From Azotobacter vinelandii CA (GTDB lineage: Bacteria; Pseudomonadota; Gammaproteobacteria; Pseudomonadales; Pseudomonadaceae), in contig NC_021149.1 in assembly GCF_000380335.1 (NCBI RefSeq), positions 1,912,501-1,976,500 of the forward strand: 64,000 nucleotides of DNA, read 5' to 3'. The notes under the pieces are model-generated. The model saw nothing but the letters and a program-made list of their open reading frames with translations, was not told where the DNA came from and ran no database searches. The position numbers and the translations under genes are program-made. Of the stretch, positions 38,771 to 52,779 are shown in pieces (positions within the stretch are counted from its first letter, which is position 1; every line of letters starts with the position of its first letter).

Positions 38771-39442
38771 TCACTCTTCCCGACCGCCGCCGAAATAGGC
38801 GCAGCCACGTTGCACCTGGCCGTCGAGGCGCAGCTCGGCGCTCAGATGGCGGACCGCGCCGCTCATGGAGTCGACGCAGCGCTGTGGCGCCACCCAGAGC
38901 TCCAGGCGCCGGCCATCGGCCTCGCTGGTCAGGTTGAGGCTGCCGCCGGGCAGTTGCTCCTCCAGGTAGGGCAGGGCCAGGGGCGGCTGGCCGGGGCGCT
39001 GCAGCAGCAGGCCCTTGCCGCCGACGCCGACGCTCCAGAAGGGTTCGTTGCCCGCGGCGCGCAGGATCATCCGGTGGAAGTCCGGGTCCTTGCAGCCCCG
39101 GCTGCCGAGCTCCAGGCGATAGAGCCGGATCGCCTCGATGCGCCCGTCCACGCCGGATTTGTCGCTGGAGCCGAATCTGCCGCCAAGGTCGACGAACAGC
39201 GGGTCCTTGCCGCCTCCCTGCAGAGCGCGGATATCCTCGGCCAGCCCGAGGTCGCCGGCATCGACCAGCACGAAGCGGCGCTGTTCGTCGCACGGGCGCA
39301 GCAGCAGATCGCCGTCGCGCATGCTCAGTTCGCCCCGCAGGCGGGTCTGCCCGTCCGTGGGGACCCGGTTTTCGCCGGCCAACGACTGGCAGCCGGCGAA
39401 CAGGGGCAGAAGACAGTACAAGAGGGGGCGGACAAGGCGCAT
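38771..39442 (-). CDS. COG3650-type lipoprotein
   Basis: 223 aa. Lipobox FAGC with C18. The mature part contains LGSRGC..., then AAGNEPFWSVGVGGKGLLLQRPG, the hallmark 'NEPFW' segment of COG3650/META-like lipoproteins. Two Cys pairs may form disulfides. CAGGAG upstream of the ATG. Envelope protein of unknown role; family members are sometimes linked to heat-shock/META domains. Confidence 0.75.
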   Translation of the reverse strand: MRLVRPLLYCLLPLFAGCQSLAGENRVPTDGQTRLRGELSMRDGDLLLRPCDEQRRFVLVDAGDLGLAEDIRALQGGGKDPLFVDLGGRFGSSDKSGVDGRIEAIRLYRLELGSRGCKDPDFHRMILRAAGNEPFWSVGVGGKGLLLQRPGQPPLALPYLEEQLPGGSLNLTSEADGRRLELWVAPQRCVDSMSGAVRHLSAELRLDGQVQRGCAYFGGGREE

Positions 39443-39616
39443 CGGCGGTCTCCTGAAAGGGGGCCCACGTTAACCAGCGGGGCGGTCGATCTCAAGCCCG
39501 GCGACGATTCGCCGGAGGACTGGCGATCGACGCTATCTACACTGAATGGGCGGCGCTCCGCCGATTCCGGGCGGGAGGCCGCGCCGTTCGGCCTCATTCC
39601 CTGCGAGGAGATTCCC

Positions 39617-39979
39617 ATGTTCAAGCCGGGTCATCTGCATCGCGAACATCTGCCGGACAAGTCCGATCCGCAGACCTTCGCCTACGATGTGCATTACGAG
39701 GTGCGCGAGACGCCGGAAAGGGGGCGGTTGTTGCACATGCGCATGGACGGCGAGATCGATGGCAAGCCCTTCACGGAGGAGTGCGAACTGCCGCGCGACA
39801 TGGCCTTCGACTTCATGAACGAACTGACCCGGATCTCCGTGCGTCATGGCCTGCATCCGCGCTTCGGCCCGATCCTGCGCGAACACGACGAATACGACGC
39901 CATGTTCGAGGACATCCGCCACAAGCTGGGGCTGCGCCCCGGCGAGCCGATCGACCTCGGCCATCTGCCGGGACACTAG
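39617..39979 (+). CDS. DUF5064 family protein
   Basis: 120 aa, soluble and acidic. It opens MFKPGHLHREHLPDKSD, the typical start of the Pseudomonas DUF5064 family. The body (YDVHYEVRETPERGRLLHM, then GEIDGKPFTEECELPRDMAFDFM) is a small beta-rich fold of unknown function. GCGAGGAG upstream. It is convergent with braG, 5 bases apart. Confidence 0.75.
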   Translation: MFKPGHLHREHLPDKSDPQTFAYDVHYEVRETPERGRLLHMRMDGEIDGKPFTEECELPRDMAFDFMNELTRISVRHGLHPRFGPILREHDEYDAMFEDIRHKLGLRPGEPIDLGHLPGH

Positions 39980-39984
39980 ATGGC

Positions 39985-40686
39985 TCAGCCGCCCAGGTAG
40001 GCCTCGCATACCCGCGCATCGCCGAGCAGTTCCTCGCCCGTGCCCTGCATGACGATCCGCCCGTTCTCCAGCACGTAGCCGCGGTCGGCCAGCTTGAGCG
40101 CCTGGTTGGCGTTCTGCTCGACCAGGAAGACCGTGACGCCTTTCTCGCGCAATTGCTCGATGATCGCGAAGATCCGCTGGATGATCAGCGGCGCCAGGCC
40201 CAGGGAGGGTTCGTCGAGCAGCAGCAGGCGCGGCCGGCTCATCAGCGCGCGGCCGATGGCGAGCATCTGCTGCTCGCCGCCGGACAGGGTGCCGCCGCGC
40301 TGGGCGTAGCGCTCCCTCAGCCGCGGGAAGAGTTCCAGCACGCGCTCCAGGCGCTCTTCGACTTCTCCCCGGCCGGCGAAGAAGCCGCCCATCGCGAGGT
40401 TCTCCTCGACCGTCAGGCGGGCGAAGATGCGCCGGCCTTCCGGGACCACTGCGATGCCCTTGCGCATGATCGCGCCGGTATCCTGGCCGACCAGTTCCTC
40501 GCCGCGGTAGCGGATGCTCCCGGCGCTGGCCCGCGGCGTGCCGCAGAGGGTCATCAGCAGGGTCGACTTGCCGGCGCCGTTGGCGCCGATCAGGGTGACG
40601 ATCTCGCCTTCGCGCACCTCCAGGCTCACTCCGTGGAGCGCCTGGATCTTGCCGTAGCAGGTGGAAACGTTGTCGAAGCGTAGCAT
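39985..40686 (-). CDS. braG: Branched-chain amino acid ABC transporter ATPase BraG/LivF
   Basis: A 233-aa ABC ATPase. Walker A GANGAGKST near 33-41, signature LSGGEQQML, Walker B LLLLDEPSLGLAP. The LivF-type features PEGRRIFARLTVEENL and the short length separate it from BraF. Its ATG overlaps the braF stop by one base (TGATG). The last gene of braCDEFG, powering uptake of Leu, Ile and Val and, in Pseudomonas, also Ala and Thr. Confidence 0.95.
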   Translation of the reverse strand: MLRFDNVSTCYGKIQALHGVSLEVREGEIVTLIGANGAGKSTLLMTLCGTPRASAGSIRYRGEELVGQDTGAIMRKGIAVVPEGRRIFARLTVEENLAMGGFFAGRGEVEERLERVLELFPRLRERYAQRGGTLSGGEQQMLAIGRALMSRPRLLLLDEPSLGLAPLIIQRIFAIIEQLREKGVTVFLVEQNANQALKLADRGYVLENGRIVMQGTGEELLGDARVCEAYLGG

Positions 40687-41453
40687 CAGGCTTCCCCCAG
40701 ATAGGCCTTGATCACCTCGGGATGGCTGCGGATCTGTGCCGGCGTGCCCTCGGCCAGCGGACGGCCCTGGTTGATCGCCACGATCCGGTCGGAAATGCCC
40801 ATCACCAGCGGCATGTCGTGCTCGATCAGCAGCACGCCGAGGCCGTGTTCGTCGCGCAGCAGGCCGATCAATGCCTTGAGCTCCTCGGTTTCCCGCGGGT
40901 TGAGGCCGGCGGCCGGCTCGTCGAGCATCAGGATGCGCGGGCGGGTCGTCATGCAGCGGGCGATTTCCAGACGACGCTGCTGGCCGTAGGCGAGGGTGCC
41001 GGCGGGACGGTTGGCGCAATCGCCCAGGCCGACCCGTTCCAGCCAGTGATGGGCGAGCTCCAGGGCCTGGCGCTCGCTGCGGCGGAAGGCCGGAGTCTTC
41101 AGCAGGCCGGCGAAGAAATTGGTGTTCAGGTGGCGGTGCTGGGCCACCAGGAGGTTTTCCAGCGTGGTCATCTCCCTGAACAGGCGGACGTTCTGGAAGG
41201 TGCGCACCACGCCCTTGCGGGCGATCCTGTGGCCCGGCAGGCCCTGGATCGCTTCGCCGTCGAGGAGGATCTCGCCGGCGCTGGGCCTGTAGAAGCCGGT
41301 CAGGCAGTTGAACACCGTGGTCTTGCCGGCGCCGTTGGGGCCGATCATCGACAGCACCTGCCGTTCGCCGAGGCGGAGGTTCACGCCGTCGACCGCCAGC
41401 AGGCCGCCGAAGCGCATGGCCAGGTCGCGCACTTCCAGCAGCGGGCGGCTCAT
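40686..41453 (-). CDS. braF: Branched-chain amino acid ABC transporter ATPase BraF/LivG
   Basis: A 255-aa ABC ATPase. Walker [10 protein letters not shown], the LivG segment [24 protein letters not shown], signature [11 protein letters not shown] and Walker [15 protein letters not shown], which is the BraF/LivG form. The start overlaps the braE stop by 4 bases. Partner of BraG on the cytoplasmic face. Confidence 0.95.
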   Translation of the reverse strand: MSRPLLEVRDLAMRFGGLLAVDGVNLRLGERQVLSMIGPNGAGKTTVFNCLTGFYRPSAGEILLDGEAIQGLPGHRIARKGVVRTFQNVRLFREMTTLENLLVAQHRHLNTNFFAGLLKTPAFRRSERQALELAHHWLERVGLGDCANRPAGTLAYGQQRRLEIARCMTTRPRILMLDEPAAGLNPRETEELKALIGLLRDEHGLGVLLIEHDMPLVMGISDRIVAINQGRPLAEGTPAQIRSHPEVIKAYLGEA

Positions 41454-42702
41454 GGTTTCAGCTCCAGGTGCGGACGCTGCATGGGCAACAGGCCCTGCGG
41501 CCGCCAGACCATCATCAGCACCAGCAGGGCGCCGAACAGCAGCATGCGGTACTCGCTGAACTCGCGCATCAGTTCGGGAAGCAGGATCATCACCATCGCG
41601 GCGAGGATCACCCCCAGTTGCGAGCCCATGCCGCCCAGCACGACGATGGCGAGGATCACCGCCGACTCGATGAAGGTGAAGGACTCCGGCGTCACCAGCC
41701 CCTGGCGGGCGGCGAAGAAGCTGCCGGCGAATCCGGCGAAGCAGGCGCCGAGGGTGAAGGCCGAGAGCTTGATGGCGGTGGGGTTGAGGCCCAGCGCGCG
41801 GCAGGCGATCTCGTCCTCGCGCAGGGCTTCCCAGGCACGGCCGATCGGCATGCGCAGCAGGCGATTGATGACGAACAGGGTGAGCAGCACCAGCGAGAGG
41901 GCGATCAGGTAGAGGAAGATCACCTTGTCCGCCGAGTCGTAGGGCAGGCCGAAGAAGCCGTGGAAGGTCTGCAGGCCCTCCGGGGCGCGGCGCTCGAAGG
42001 TCAGGCCGAAGAAAGTCGGCCTGTCGATGCCGCCGATGCCGTTGGGACCGCCGGTGAGTTCGGTGAGGTTGCGCAGCAGGATGCGGATGATCTCGCCGAA
42101 GCCCAGGGTGACGATGGCCAGGTAGTCACCGCGCAGGCGCAGCACCGGAAAGCCGAGCAGGAAGCCGAACAGCGCGGCCATCGCCCCGGCGATCGGCAGG
42201 CAGGTCCAGAAGCCCAGGCCGAAGTGCTGCGAGAGCAGGGCGTAGGTGTAGGCGCCGACCGCGTAGAAGCCGACGTAACCGAGATCGAGCAGGCCGGCGA
42301 GGCCGACCACGATGTTCAGGCCGAGTCCCAGCATGGCGTAGATGAGGATCAGGGTGGCCAGGTCCACGGCGCCACGCGAGGCGAGGAACGGCCAGACCAG
42401 GGCCGGCAGCAGCAGGGCGAGCACGCCCCAGCGCTGGGTCGCGGGGCGGGTGAGGATGTCCTTCAGCCGGTTCGGCACGCCGGGAGGTCGCGGCGCTCCG
42501 CTCCAGAGCACGGCGAGGCGGTCGCGCCAGAGTTGCCAGCAGAACATGCCGACGGCCGCGGCGGCGATGCTGCAGAGCAGCGCCGGGCTGGCGTTGTGCA
42601 CTTCCAGGCGGATACCGACGGTGGTCAGCCTGAGGCCGAGCACCGGCCAGGCCACGGCGAGCACCAGCAGGGCGCTGAACAGGGCGGTCTTCAGTCGGGG
42701 AC

Positions 42703-42706
<4 letters not shown>
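41450..42706 (-). CDS. braE: Branched-chain amino acid ABC transporter permease BraE/LivM
   Basis: A 418-aa permease with about ten helices. The N-terminal 100 residues form an extension (DUF3382-like) typical of gammaproteobacterial LivM. LivM motifs are [31 protein letters not shown] and the coupling segment [20 protein letters not shown]. Overlaps braD by 4 bases. Confidence 0.95.
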
Positions 42707-43626
<920 letters not shown>

Positions 43627-43798
43627 TGCCTGGACTCCTCGAAGCCCGCGCGGGGCCGGCAATGGGTATTCCTCGAAGGGGGGGAGCCAGGGGGAGACGC
43701 CGAGTCCTCGCCGTCGAGCGCTGATCCGCCAGGGGCCGCGCAGGACAAAAGCATCGCGGGCAAGGACCGGGCGTCCCCCTCGCTCCTGCGCAGGCAAC

Positions 43799-44920
43799 CT
43801 ACTCGACCGGCGTCTTGGTCGCGTCCCGGTGCCACTCGTAGACTTCGAAACCGAAATCCTTCAGATCGCCCCTGGCATCGAAGGCCAGGGTGCCGGTCAC
43901 GGTGTCGAAGCTGTTGTCGCGCAGGGCCTCGGCGACCGCCTCGGGATCGTCGCTGCCGGCTTTTCCGATGCCCTGGGCGATCAGTTGCACGGCGGCATAG
44001 GCGGGGAACACGAAGGGGCCGCTGGGGTCCTGGTTCTTGGCCTTGAAGGCCTCGACCAGCGGCTGGTTCTCCGGGGCCTGGTCGAAGGCGCGCGGCAGGG
44101 TGATCAGCAGGCCCTCGGCGGCGCCCCCGGCGATGGCGGAAAGCTCCTTGTTGCCGACCCCTTCCGGTCCCATGAAGCGTACCTTCAGACCCTTTTCCGC
44201 GGACTGGCGCAACAGCAGGCCGAGTTCCGGGTGGTAGCCGCCGTAGTAGACGAAGTCGACGCCGGCCTGCTTGAGCTTGGCGATCATCGTCGAAAAGTCC
44301 TTGTCGCCGGCGTTGATGCCCTCGTACAGCGCCACTTCGACACCCTTGTCCCGCAGGGTCTTCCTGACCGCGCTGGCGATGCCCTCGCCGTACTGCTGCT
44401 TGTCGTGCAGCACCGCGACGCGCCCGGGCTTGATCCGCTCGGTGATGAAGTTGCCCGCGGTCGGTCCCTGCAGGCTGTCCAGGCCGATGGTACGGAAGAT
44501 CAAGCGGTGTCCCTGGGCGGTGATCTGCGGGCTGGTCGCGGCGGGGGTGATCATCAGCACGCCCTCGTCCTCGTAGATGTCCGCGGCGGGCTGGGTCGAG
44601 CTGGAGCAGAGGTGGCCGACGACGAAGGCTATGCCGTCGTTGACGATCTTGTTGGCCACCGCGACCGCCTGCTTGGGATCGCAGGCGTCGTCGTAGACGG
44701 TGCCTTCGAGGAGTCGGCCGTTCACTCCACCGGCCTGGTTGATCCGTTCGATGGCCAGTTTCGCGCCGATGAACTGCATGTCGCCGTATTGCGCCACGGG
44801 ACCGGTGACCGGTCCGGCCAGGGCGATGCGGATCGGTTCGGCGGCGGCCGCGTGGAGCGCCGCTCCGGCCAGCGCCAGGGCGGCGAACAGCCGGGAAAGG
44901 TGTCGGGTAGCCTTGTGCAT
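43799..44920 (-). CDS. braC: Branched-chain amino acid periplasmic binding protein BraC/LivK
   Basis: 373 aa. Signal peptide of about 27 residues (cut after AAAA). The mature protein has the type I periplasmic-binding fold: LAGPVTGPVAQYGDMQFIGAKLAIERINQ at the start, a disulfide pair C near DDACDPKQ and LCSSST, and HDKQQYGEGIA later. It delivers Leu/Ile/Val (and Ala/Thr) to BraDEFG. First gene of the operon; 174 bases separate it from the divergent DUF2288 gene. Confidence 0.95.
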   Translation of the reverse strand: MHKATRHLSRLFAALALAGAALHAAAAEPIRIALAGPVTGPVAQYGDMQFIGAKLAIERINQAGGVNGRLLEGTVYDDACDPKQAVAVANKIVNDGIAFVVGHLCSSSTQPAADIYEDEGVLMITPAATSPQITAQGHRLIFRTIGLDSLQGPTAGNFITERIKPGRVAVLHDKQQYGEGIASAVRKTLRDKGVEVALYEGINAGDKDFSTMIAKLKQAGVDFVYYGGYHPELGLLLRQSAEKGLKVRFMGPEGVGNKELSAIAGGAAEGLLITLPRAFDQAPENQPLVEAFKAKNQDPSGPFVFPAYAAVQLIAQGIGKAGSDDPEAVAEALRDNSFDTVTGTLAFDARGDLKDFGFEVYEWHRDATKTPVE

Positions 44921-45094
44921 GTTATCCCTCGTTCTGTCGTTGCGGGGGCCGCTCCGGCCCGGCCCTCTTCTGCGCAGGGCGTTTCGTTACAGTTTAAGGG
45001 TGCCTTTCGCCGCTTGGAAACCTTGCCGGCCGGCACTTGCCCGGTTCCGCCGCGCCGCTATGATGGCGGCCCTCGCATGCCCGGTGAATCTTCC

Positions 45095-45415
45095 ATGACA
45101 GACACGACCAACCCCCTCTACGTCAAGCTGCTCGGCGAAACGGCCCGGATCGGCTGGGCGGAACTGCAGCCCTTTTTCGCTCGCGGCGCGCTGCTCTGGG
45201 TCGCCGCCGAGGTGGATCTGGTGGCGGTGGCGCTGGCCGTCGCCGAGGACGATCGGGCCAGTGTGGCCGCCTGGCTGGGCGGCGGCCAACTGGCGAAGCT
45301 GGAGGAAAGCCGCGCCGAGGACCTGCTCGAACGCGAGCCGCCGCTGTGGGCGGTGGTGGTTGCGCCCTGGGTGCTGGTGCAGGAGCGCGGCGAGGAGCCG
45401 GAAGCGCGGCACTGA
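45095..45415 (+). CDS. DUF2288 family protein
   Basis: 106-aa soluble acidic protein. LYVKLLGETARIGWAELQPFFARGALLWV and the C-terminal ERxPPLWAVVVAPWVLVQER are the family's conserved ends. Function unknown. Sits between bra and the N-ATPase operon, as a homologue does near PA1076 in P. aeruginosa. 103 bases separate it from atpD, including a GC hairpin, so it is probably not part of that operon. Confidence 0.78.
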   Translation: MTDTTNPLYVKLLGETARIGWAELQPFFARGALLWVAAEVDLVAVALAVAEDDRASVAAWLGGGQLAKLEESRAEDLLEREPPLWAVVVAPWVLVQERGEEPEARH

Positions 45416-45485
45416 GCGTTTGCGGGAGCACGGCTGCGACGATCCGACCTTGCGCCGCGAAGGGGCGCTTGTCCACTATGGATAG

Positions 45486-47373
<1,888 letters not shown>

Positions 47374-47377
<4 letters not shown>

Positions 47378-47661
47378 ACCCGCAACGAGACGAGGGACGC
47401 GAGCCGTTGGGCGAGGCGGCGCGTCGTGCCGTGCGCCGCGAGGAGCAGGCGCGCCGCGATCCGGAGCCTTCGCTGGGCCGGCGCCTGGGGCAGATCGGCG
47501 TGCTCGGCTGGGCCATCGTCGTACCCGTGCTGCTCGGCCTGCTGCTCGGCCGCTGGCTGGATCGCCTGTTCGGCACGGGCGTGACCTTCGCCGCGGCGCT
47601 GCTGTTCCTCGGCGCCTGCCTGGGGCTCTGGTCGGCCTGGCGCTGGATGCACCGGCAATGA
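47374..47661 (+). CDS. atpQ: N-ATPase accessory subunit AtpQ
   Basis: 95 aa. A charged N-terminus of about 35 residues is followed by two membrane helices (about 41-60 and 67-90). It is the AtpI/AtpZ-like small protein specific to N-ATPase operons, thought to help assembly of the c ring or ion selectivity with AtpR. ATGA overlaps on both sides. Confidence 0.85.
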
Positions 47662-47942
47662 AGGCGTTGGTGCTGCTGGAGAGCGCGCTGCCCCTGGGGC
47701 TCGGCCTGCTGGTCGGGCTGCTCGCCGGCTGGGCGCATTTTTCCTCGCTGGCGGCGAACCTGCGCCTGTTCACCGCGGGGCGGATCGCCGCCGCCCTGGC
47801 CCTGCAATCGTTGCGCCTGGGGCTGACCGTCGCCGTACTGGCGGGACTGATCCGCCTCGACCTCGGCGCGCTGCTGGCCGGCGCCTGCGGTCTGCTGCTG
47901 GCGCGCCGCCGGCTGTTGCGGCGGGAAGGAGCATGTCGATGA
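47658..47942 (+). CDS. atpR: N-ATPase accessory subunit AtpR
   Basis: 94 aa with three membrane helices (about 8-26, 40-62 and 66-84). Position between atpQ and atpB and size identify it as AtpR. Family members are proposed to interact through an intramembrane Arg with the c-ring carboxylate during assembly; R42 and R53 near the second helix are candidates. Start is in the atpQ stop. Confidence 0.85.
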   Translation: MKALVLLESALPLGLGLLVGLLAGWAHFSSLAANLRLFTAGRIAAALALQSLRLGLTVAVLAGLIRLDLGALLAGACGLLLARRRLLRREGACR

Positions 47943-48628
47943 TGCATTCGCCTTTGATCAGCGAAACCCTCTTCCAGCTCGGCCCGCTGCCCATCGGCAA
48001 AGCGGTGGCGGTGACCTGGGGGCTGCTGGCGCTGCTGGCCGGCGGCAGTTGGCTGCTGACCCGCCGCCTGCGCCTGCGTCCGACGCGCTGGCAAAGCCTG
48101 CTGGAACTCCTGGTGGCGGTCCTCGACGGGCAGATCCGCGACACCATGCAGGTCTCGCCGGCCCCCTACCGTGCTCTGATCGGCAGCCTGTTCCTGTTCA
48201 TCCTGGCCGCCAACTGGGCGGAACTGATCCCCGGTATCGAGCCGCCCACCGCCAGCCTGGAAACCGACGCCGCCCTGGCGCTGATCGTGTTCGTCGCGAG
48301 CATCGCCTGCGGGGTGGCGAGCCGTGGCCCGGCCGGCTATCTGCGCACCTTCGCCGAGCCGAGCTGGGTGATGATCCCGCTGAACATCGTCGAGCAGTTG
48401 ACCCGCACCTTCTCGCTGAGCGTGCGCCTGTTCGGCAACATCATGAGCGGCGTGTTCGTGCTCGGCATCGCCCTGTCGCTGGCCGGCCTGCTGGTACCGA
48501 TTCCCTTCATGGCGCTGGACCTGCTCACCGGGGCGATCCAGGCCTACATCTTCAGTGTCCTGGCGATGGTCTTCATCGGCGCCGCCGTGAAGGAAACCGC
48601 CGGCACGCACCCTGCCTCAAAGGAGTGA
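47939..48628 (+). CDS. atpB: N-ATPase subunit a
   Basis: 229 aa, six-helix stator channel subunit. SLSVRLFGNIMSG holds the essential stator Arg. The C-terminal helix GAIQAYIFSVLAMVFIGAAV is conserved. I prefer the ATG at 47939, seven bases after AAGGAG; an ATG at 47933 would leave only a few bases. Overlaps the end of atpR. Shorter than the housekeeping subunit a, typical for N-ATPase. Confidence 0.93.
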   Translation: MMHSPLISETLFQLGPLPIGKAVAVTWGLLALLAGGSWLLTRRLRLRPTRWQSLLELLVAVLDGQIRDTMQVSPAPYRALIGSLFLFILAANWAELIPGIEPPTASLETDAALALIVFVASIACGVASRGPAGYLRTFAEPSWVMIPLNIVEQLTRTFSLSVRLFGNIMSGVFVLGIALSLAGLLVPIPFMALDLLTGAIQAYIFSVLAMVFIGAAVKETAGTHPASKE

Positions 48629-48631
48629 TTC

Positions 48632-48880
48632 ATGGACAACCCGATCGAGATCGTCAGCATCCTCGGCGCCGCCCTGGCGGTGTCCTTCGGCGCCCTCGGC
48701 CCGGCACTGGCCGAGGGGCGCGCGGTGGCGGCGGCGATGGATGCCATCGCACGCCAGCCGGAGGCCGCCGGCACCCTCTCGCGCACCCTGTTCGTCGGTC
48801 TGGCGATGATCGAGACCATGGCCATCTACTGCCTGGTGGTCGCCGTGCTGCTGCTGTTCGCCAACCCCTTCGTCCACTGA
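48632..48880 (+). CDS. atpE: N-ATPase subunit c
   Basis: An 82-aa hairpin of two helices with the polar loop ARQPEA (40-45). Ion-site residues: E28 in helix 1 (PALAEGRA) where Na+-ATPases have Gln, and E61-T62 in helix 2 (LAMIETMAIY). The helix-2 carboxylate plus Thr resembles Na+-binding c subunits, but two carboxylates per site are typical of N-ATPase rings and may favour H+. Three bases after atpB. Confidence 0.94.
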   Translation: MDNPIEIVSILGAALAVSFGALGPALAEGRAVAAAMDAIARQPEAAGTLSRTLFVGLAMIETMAIYCLVVAVLLLFANPFVH

Positions 48881-48890
48881 GCGCGGCCCC

Positions 48891-49617
48891 ATGACGCTGG
48901 ATTGGTGGAGCCTGGGCCTGCAGGCGGTCAACGTTCTGATTCTCGTCTGGCTGCTGTCGCGTTTCCTGTTCCGGCCGGTGGCGCAGATAGTCGCCGAGCG
49001 GCAGAGCGAGGCCGGGCGGCTGCTCGATGAGGCCGCCGAGGCCAAGGCCGCCGCCGAGCGCGTGCGCGCCGAGGCGGAGGCGGCCCGCGCGCAACTGGCC
49101 AGCCGGCAGGATACCGCGCTGCGGGCGGCGGAGCAGGAGGTCGCGGGGGTCAAGGCGCGCCTGTTGCGGGAGGCCGAGGAGGAGGTCCGGCAGTTGCACG
49201 AGCGGGCGGAGCAGGCCCAGGTGGCACGGCAGCAGGCTGCCCTGGCGCTGGTCGAGGAACGCGCCACCCGTCTGGCGCTGGAGATCGCCGCGCGACTGCT
49301 GGAGCGGCTGCCGGACAGCGTGCGGCTATCCGCTTTCATCGATGGCCTGCTGGCCGGGCTGGACGAGTTGCCGGCGGCCGCGCGCCAGGCGCTCGGCGCC
49401 GAGTCCGCCGCGCTGACCCTGCGCGTGCCGCGCACGCCGAGCGCCGGGGAGCTGGAGGCTTGCCGCCAGGCGCTGGCGCGCGCGCTCGGACGGGAGCCGG
49501 AGCTGAAGGTGGCAGTCGATCCCGGACTGATCGCCGGACTCGAACTGGAGGGCTCCAACGCCGTGGTGCGCAACAGTTTCCGCGCCGATCTGGCGCGGCT
49601 GCACAGGGAGTTGAGCC

Positions 49618-49631
<14 letters not shown>
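48891..49631 (+). CDS. atpF: N-ATPase subunit b with C-terminal delta-like domain
   Basis: 246 aa, much longer than a normal b subunit (about 156). One N-terminal membrane helix ([20 protein letters not shown]), then a long Ala/Glu coiled coil to about residue 145, then about 100 residues with a delta-like end ([20 protein letters not shown]). The operon lacks atpH, so this fusion probably supplies the missing delta function, as known for N-ATPases. Overlaps atpA by 14 bases. Confidence 0.9.
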
Positions 49632-51155
<1,524 letters not shown>

Positions 51156-51159
<4 letters not shown>

Positions 51160-52001
51160 GCGGTCGGCTCGGCGAGGTCGCCGGACATCTGGCCACCACC
51201 CGCGAGCTGGGTCTGGTGATCGGCGCCATGCGCGCCATTGCCGCCGCCCGCTCGCGGGAGGCCCGGAACTGCCTGGACAGTGTGCGCGCCTATGCCGAAA
51301 CCCTCGGCACGGCGATCGGCGAGGCGCTGGCGCTGCTGCCCGAGGCGCAGTACCCCGAGGTTCCGGCCGGTGGCGATCGGCGGCACCTGGTGCTGGCGCT
51401 GTGCGCCGAGCAGGGCTTCGTCGGCGGCTTCAACGAGCGGGTGCTGGAGTCGGCCGGCGCCTGTCTCGGCGCTGCCGGGGCACAGCTGTGGGTGCTCGGC
51501 GAGCGTGGCGCGACGGTGGCCGCCGAGCGTGGCCTGAGACCGGCCTGGTCGGCGCCGATGATCGCGCATCCGGACGAGATGTCGGCCCTGGCGGGACGCA
51601 TGGCCGACGCCCTGTATGCCCGTCTGGGCGACGGAACGCCGACTCGCGTGAGCCTGGTCCACGCGCAACCGGGGGAGGCGGGGCGGCAGCCGGTGCTGAC
51701 CCGCACGCTGCTGCCGTTCGACTACCGGCGCTTCCCGGCGTCACACCGCCACTCGTCGCCCGCCGTCACCCTGGCGCCGGCCCGTCTGGTCGCCGGCTTG
51801 GCCGAGGAGTACGTCTACGCCGAGCTGTGCGAGGCGCTGATGCTGTCCTTCGCGGCGGAGAACGAGGCACGCATGCAGGCCATGGTCGCCGCCCGGGGCA
51901 ACGTCGAGCGGCGCAGCGCCGATCTGCTGGCCGAGTACAGGCGGGTGCGCCAGGACGAAATCACCGACGAGATCATCGAGTTGTCCGCCGCGCGCCTCTG
52001 A
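51156..52001 (+). CDS. atpG: N-ATPase subunit gamma
   Basis: 281 aa. N-terminal helix [25 protein letters not shown] and C-terminal helix [42 protein letters not shown] form the central-stalk coiled coil. The GTG start at 51156 overlaps the atpA stop. Last gene of the operon; convergent with phnE, 19 bases away. Confidence 0.92.
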
Positions 52002-52020
52002 AGGCCTGGGCGGCCTGGGC

Positions 52021-52779
52021 TCAGTTCCATACCCAGCGATGGCGTCCCCAGCCGCTCAGCGCATCGACACCCAGCACCAGCGACAGCATGGCGAGGATCA
52101 CCGTGGCGGCCTGGGCCTCCTGGAACAGGCTGAGGCTCAGGTAGAGCATCTGTCCCAGCCCGCCGGCGCCGACGAAGCCCAGTACGCTGGCCATGCGGAT
52201 GTTGTTCTCCCAACGGTACAGGGTATAGGCCAGAAGCTGCGGCCAGACCCCTGGCAGGGTGCCGTAGCAGAATGCCGCGACGCGCCCGCCGCCAGCCAGG
52301 CGCACGGCCTCGGCCGGTTCGCCGGGGATGTTTTCCAGGGCCTCGGCGAACAGCCGGCCGAGCACCCCGGCGGTGTGCAGCGCCAGCGCCAGGGTGCCGG
52401 CGTTCGGGCCGAGGCCGGCGGCCAGCACCATCAGCGCGGCCCAGACCAGCTCCGGGATCGCCCGCAGGGCATTGAGCAGCAGGCGGGCGGCGGCGTTCGC
52501 CGGCAGCCCGCAGCGCCCGCTGGCCGGGAGCGCCAGCAGCAGGCCGAGGAGGGCGGCGAGCAGGGTGCCGATGGCCGACATGGCCAGGGTTTCCAGGGCA
52601 CCGCGACCGATGGCCAGCAGGTGCGCCGGAGAGAAGTCGGGGCTGAGGAAGCCGCTGGCGTAATCGCCCATCTGCCGCAAGCTGTCCGCGCCGAACAGCG
52701 CGCCGAAGTCGATCTCCAGCCAGGCGAAAGAGGCCGTCACGGCCGCCAGCAGGCCCAGCAGCAGGAGGGCGTTGCTCAT
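52021..52779 (-). CDS. phnE: Phosphonate/oxyanion ABC transporter permease (second PhnE-type)
   Basis: 252 aa, about six helices, PhnE/PtxC family. ALETLAMSAIGTLLAALLGLLLALP opens the permease domain, and the EAA-type coupling region is [52 protein letters not shown] is diagnostic of PhnE permeases. The ATG at 52779 overlaps the preceding gene by 4 bases. It forms a heterodimer with the upstream permease. Confidence 0.88.
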   Translation of the reverse strand: MSNALLLLGLLAAVTASFAWLEIDFGALFGADSLRQMGDYASGFLSPDFSPAHLLAIGRGALETLAMSAIGTLLAALLGLLLALPASGRCGLPANAAARLLLNALRAIPELVWAALMVLAAGLGPNAGTLALALHTAGVLGRLFAEALENIPGEPAEAVRLAGGGRVAAFCYGTLPGVWPQLLAYTLYRWENNIRMASVLGFVGAGGLGQMLYLSLSLFQEAQAATVILAMLSLVLGVDALSGWGRHRWVWN